Assembly: GCA_043806315.1 (NCBI GenBank)
Contig: JAZDHF010000250.1
Location: 1-14,710 of the forward strand
Length of the DNA stretch: 14,710 nt
Direction: 5' to 3'
Source: SBAX01 sp043806315
GTDB lineage: Bacteria; Planctomycetota; Phycisphaerae; UBA1845
Shown: positions 12,573 through 14,710 of the stretch, in pieces
Layout of the letters: every line of letters begins with the position of its first letter
Position numbering within the stretch: position 1 is the stretch's first letter
The notes under the pieces: model-generated
What the model was told of the DNA's origin: nothing
Seen by the model: the letters and a program-made list of their open reading frames with translations, nothing else
Database searches by the model: none
Made by a program: the position numbers and the translations under genes

Positions 12573-13223
12573 TCAGCGGCGGTCCGACGCCTCGGCGGCT
12601 TTCCGCTCGAAACGTTGCTTCCAAGCGGGCATTTGGTCGAGGGTGACGCCGGTCCAGAGGCCGACGCCGGCTTTGCGGGCGCGTTTCTCAGTGGCCTCGA
12701 ACTGTTTCTTGTAGGAGTGGTCAAAGCGCAGGTCGGCGTAGGCGTAGCCTTCCTCCAGCAGCATTTCATTGAACATCGGGCCGCCGCGCTCGCAGAAGAC
12801 GTACGCGAGCAAGCGGCCGTATTTGTCCCGCGTCCGCTGCGGGGCGAGGACGATGTTTACCTCCTTCTCAGACAATGTTCGCTCAGCGAACTCCTTGGCC
12901 TCCCGGCCGAAGTACATTTTCGGCTGATCGCCGTGGGCGATTTCGGGCGTGTCCACGCCCCAGAGGCGGATGCGGGTCTTGGGTTTGTCGGCGTCGGGAG
13001 CGTCAATGTCGATCGTGTCTCCGTCGACGACGTGGATCACGCGGAAGGCCCGGTCATGGTATCGCGTACGGTCGCCGCCCAGAACCGGGGCGCGCGCCGT
13101 TCGTTCGCAGACGATCAGCGCCGCCGCGGCCAGAATCGTCAGCAGCGCTGTCGCGTGCCGACGCCATCGGGGAGGAAGGAGGATCGACGCCGGGACGGGG
13201 AGCCTGGCGCGTCGCGGGCGCAT
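12573..13223 (-). CDS. Membrane-anchored thermonuclease-like (SNase family) protein
   Basis: Staphylococcal-nuclease-family proteins hydrolyse DNA and RNA with calcium. The 216-residue product has a basic N-terminus and a hydrophobic segment (about 24-39), a signal anchor or signal peptide, and then the nuclease domain. Conserved residues are all visible: V-V-D-G-D-T (65-70), R86 and E94 in R-L-W-G-V-D-T-P-E, and R137 in K-Y-G-R-L-L-A-Y. The cysteine at 39 follows L-I-V, so it is not a good lipobox. Start ATG at 13223-13221 overlaps the aspartate kinase stop by one base (TGATG). I prefer it to an in-frame start 32 codons upstream because that extension is arginine-rich and lies inside lysC. 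It was probably acquired by or exported for nutrient or DNA scavenging; that role is a guess. Confidence 0.85.
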   Translation of the reverse strand: MRPRRARLPVPASILLPPRWRRHATALLTILAAAALIVCERTARAPVLGGDRTRYHDRAFRVIHVVDGDTIDIDAPDADKPKTRIRLWGVDTPEIAHGDQPKMYFGREAKEFAERTLSEKEVNIVLAPQRTRDKYGRLLAYVFCERGGPMFNEMLLEEGYAYADLRFDHSYKKQFEATEKRARKAGVGLWTGVTLDQMPAWKQRFERKAAEASDRR

Positions 13224-14464
13224 CACGGGTTTCCGATACGGTTGTCGGTCTCGCCGAGGCGGAAGGCGTCGTGGATAAAGCGGACGGCCTTGGGACCGTC
13301 CTCGCGGCGGATGATACAACTGATCACGATTTCGCTGGTGGAGATGTTCTCGATGTTGATCTCCGCGTTGGCGAGGGCCTCGAACATCGTCGAGGCGATT
13401 CCGGTATGCGTCCGCATGCCCACGCCGACGGCGCTGACCTTGGAGACGCCTTCATCCACCTCGACGCTGCCGATGCCCAACGATGCGGCCAGTTGTTCGC
13501 AAACCGTCCGCGCCTCGGCGGCGTCCCCGGCGTTGGTGGAGAAGCCCAAGCTGGCGAACTTTCCGCCGTCGTAGATGTTCTGGACGATGTCGTCGACGAG
13601 GAGGTGGTTCCGCGCGACCTCGGCGAAGATGCGGGCGGCGACGCCCGGCGTGTTGGGAACGGCGTTGAGGGAGATGAAGGCCAGATCTTCCTTCAGGGTC
13701 ACCCCTTGGACCGCAATCGCCTCCATGCTGCCGGTTTCGGTCATGACGATGGTTCCTCGGGTTTCGGTTTGTGAACTGCGCACGTGGATGGGGACGTTGA
13801 ACTTCTTGCCGAACTCAATCGCCCGGGAGTGCATGACGCCCGCACCCGCCGCCGCCATCTCGAGCATCGTGTCATAACTGATCTCCTCGATCTTGCGGGC
13901 GTTGGGGGCGAGGCGCGGATCGGCGGTGTAGACGCCGTCTACGTCGGTGTAGATTTCGCACACCTCGGCGCCGAGCACGGCCGCAAGAGCGGCGGCGGTG
14001 GTATCGGAGGCCCCGCGCCCGAGCGTGGTGATCTCGCCGCTGGCGTCGATGCCCTGAAACCCGGCGACGATGACGATCTTGCCCGCAGCCAGTTCCTGAT
14101 CGATCCGTTCACGGCTGATCCGCTGAATGCGGGCGCGGGTGTGGGCGCTGTCGGTGAACAATCCGAGCTGGGCGGCGGTGAGACTGATGGCCTCGTGGCC
14201 CGTGGCGTCGATCGCCATGGCCATGAGCGCGATGGACACTTGCTCCCCGGTGGTGAGCAGCATGTCCAGCTCCCGCTTCGGCGGATCGGAGCAGACCGCG
14301 CGGGCGAGGTTGAGCAACTCGTCGGTGGTGCGCCCCATCGCCGAGACCACGAGCACAACCCGGTTGCCCTCGAGTTTGGCCCGGATCGCCCGTCGCGCGG
14401 CGCGATGGATCTTCGGGGGGTCAGCGAGGCTGGTGCCGCCGAACTTCTGCACGGTGAGCGACAT
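13223..14464 (-). CDS. lysC: Aspartate kinase
   Basis: This enzyme phosphorylates aspartate, the first step to lysine, threonine and methionine. It is full length at 413 residues. The N-terminal kinase domain begins V-Q-K-F-G-G-T-S (5-12) and includes V-V-S-A-M-G-R-T-T-D, T-T-G-E-Q-V, G-R-G-A-S-D-T-T-A and Y-T-D-V-D-G-V-Y-T-A-D-P-R. Two ACT domains follow from about residue 260, with V-G-V-G-M-R-T-H-T-G-I-A and N-I-E-N-I-S-T-S-E-I-V-I-S. These bind the inhibitory end products in monofunctional enzymes of this kind. No Shine-Dalgarno is visible before the ATG at 14464. The thermonuclease gene is coupled to its stop codon. No other lysine or threonine gene lies nearby. Confidence 0.95.
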   Translation of the reverse strand: MSLTVQKFGGTSLADPPKIHRAARRAIRAKLEGNRVVLVVSAMGRTTDELLNLARAVCSDPPKRELDMLLTTGEQVSIALMAMAIDATGHEAISLTAAQLGLFTDSAHTRARIQRISRERIDQELAAGKIVIVAGFQGIDASGEITTLGRGASDTTAAALAAVLGAEVCEIYTDVDGVYTADPRLAPNARKIEEISYDTMLEMAAAGAGVMHSRAIEFGKKFNVPIHVRSSQTETRGTIVMTETGSMEAIAVQGVTLKEDLAFISLNAVPNTPGVAARIFAEVARNHLLVDDIVQNIYDGGKFASLGFSTNAGDAAEARTVCEQLAASLGIGSVEVDEGVSKVSAVGVGMRTHTGIASTMFEALANAEINIENISTSEIVISCIIRREDGPKAVRFIHDAFRLGETDNRIGNP

Positions 14465-14500
14465 GGCCGAGATGGTAGCGGCGTCGCGCGAAGGTGGCGA

Positions 14501-14516
14501 GCCGCCCCCCGGCGGC
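14501..14516. other. GC hairpin upstream of lysC
   Basis: GCCGCC and GGCGGC pair around a 4-nt loop (14507-14510), 37 bp before the lysC start on the minus strand. It lies in the 120-bp gap between lysC and the gene entering from the right edge. No T-run follows on either side, so a terminator is not supported. An attenuator role is possible but not shown. Confidence 0.2.
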
Positions 14517-14584
14517 GGGACATGGTCGCCTAAACTCTGTTCACCGATTCGCCCGGCCCGGATGGGGCGCGACGGCGGCGCCCG

Positions 14585-14710
14585 TCACGGGCACGTAAGG
14601 CCGCAGGGGAATGCAAACCCCTTGAACGCGTCCACATCTAGTGTAATGTCGAGGGCGTCGATCACTCCGTCCGGCGTGCAGCTCCAAATGTTCACCTGCT
14701 CGAACGTGAC
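14585..14710 (-). CDS. C-terminal end of a probable exported protein with a dockerin-like tail (partial)
   Basis: Reading the minus strand from the window edge gives 41 codons ending in TGA at 14587-14585. The sequence includes W-S-C-T-P-D-G-V-I-D-A-L-D-I-T-L-D-V-D-A-F, then F-P-C-G-L-T-C-P. The pattern of acidic residues, D-G-V-I-D-x-L-D-I and V-D-A-F, bounded by cysteines, recalls the calcium-loop, dockerin-like tails that end many planctomycetal extracellular proteins. The rest of the gene lies outside the window, so the main domain is unknown. The fragment ends 120 bp upstream of the lysC start. Confidence 0.6.
   Translation of the reverse strand, partial: VTFEQVNIWSCTPDGVIDALDITLDVDAFKGFAFPCGLTCP

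Noticed and set aside
12615..13574. 319-codon plus-strand ORF opposite thermonuclease and lysC
   Set aside because: It is antisense to two genes with full motif support and has no domain of its own.
14501..14516. Terminator between the right-edge gene and lysC
   Set aside because: The stem is only 6 bp with no T-run, and such GC hairpins occur by chance in this sequence.

Overview
The window is GC-rich bacterial chromosome. The gene repertoire fits a Planctomycetota/Phycisphaerae-like organism: large orphan GT-C-like membrane proteins, a DUF1579 secreted protein, a REP-associated transposase ringed by palindromes, TIR and WD40 proteins, and a C-terminal tail of the cysteine-bounded, dockerin-like kind. 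This assignment is an inference from gene families recalled from memory, not from a marker gene.

Region 1 (1-2480) is accessory and scarred. A minus-strand metallophosphoesterase gene is cut off where an IS1380-type element appears to begin: its terminal region and the first 13 codons of its transposase fill positions 1-136. On the plus strand follows an intact gene whose product fuses an N-terminal TIR domain, with the candidate NADase glutamate, to a C-terminal Nudix domain. Directly behind it lie two wrecks, a 38-codon TIR start and a single WD40 repeat ending near a 10-G tract.

Region 2 (2547-7906) is a plus-strand run: a minimal biotin-protein ligase, a DUF2079 membrane protein, a PaaG-like crotonase and a second large GT-C-like membrane protein. 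A good sigma70-type promoter precedes the crotonase, whose stop is 3 nt from the next start.

Region 3 (7936-8992) is a repeat-built island. A REP-associated tyrosine transposase (RAYT) sits between mirror-image sets of three hairpins. Outside these are two direct copies of a 155-bp sequence, about 81% identical by hand alignment, which itself has GTGTCA/TGACAC inverted ends.

Region 4 (9106-12491) holds a full-length transketolase resembling the animal-type branch, a coupled secreted DUF1579 protein, and a VapBC-type toxin-antitoxin pair. The antitoxin promoter is near consensus, overlaps an inverted repeat and points to a leaderless mRNA.

Region 5 (12573-14710) is on the minus strand. Aspartate kinase is followed by a membrane-anchored thermonuclease-like protein whose start codon overlaps the kinase stop by one base. 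The last 126 bases are the 3' end of a further minus-strand gene with the dockerin-like tail.

The most distinctive item is the TIR-Nudix fusion, because TIR domains make ADP-ribose derivatives and Nudix enzymes commonly hydrolyse or bind them. The most striking DNA architecture is the nested repeat structure around the RAYT gene.
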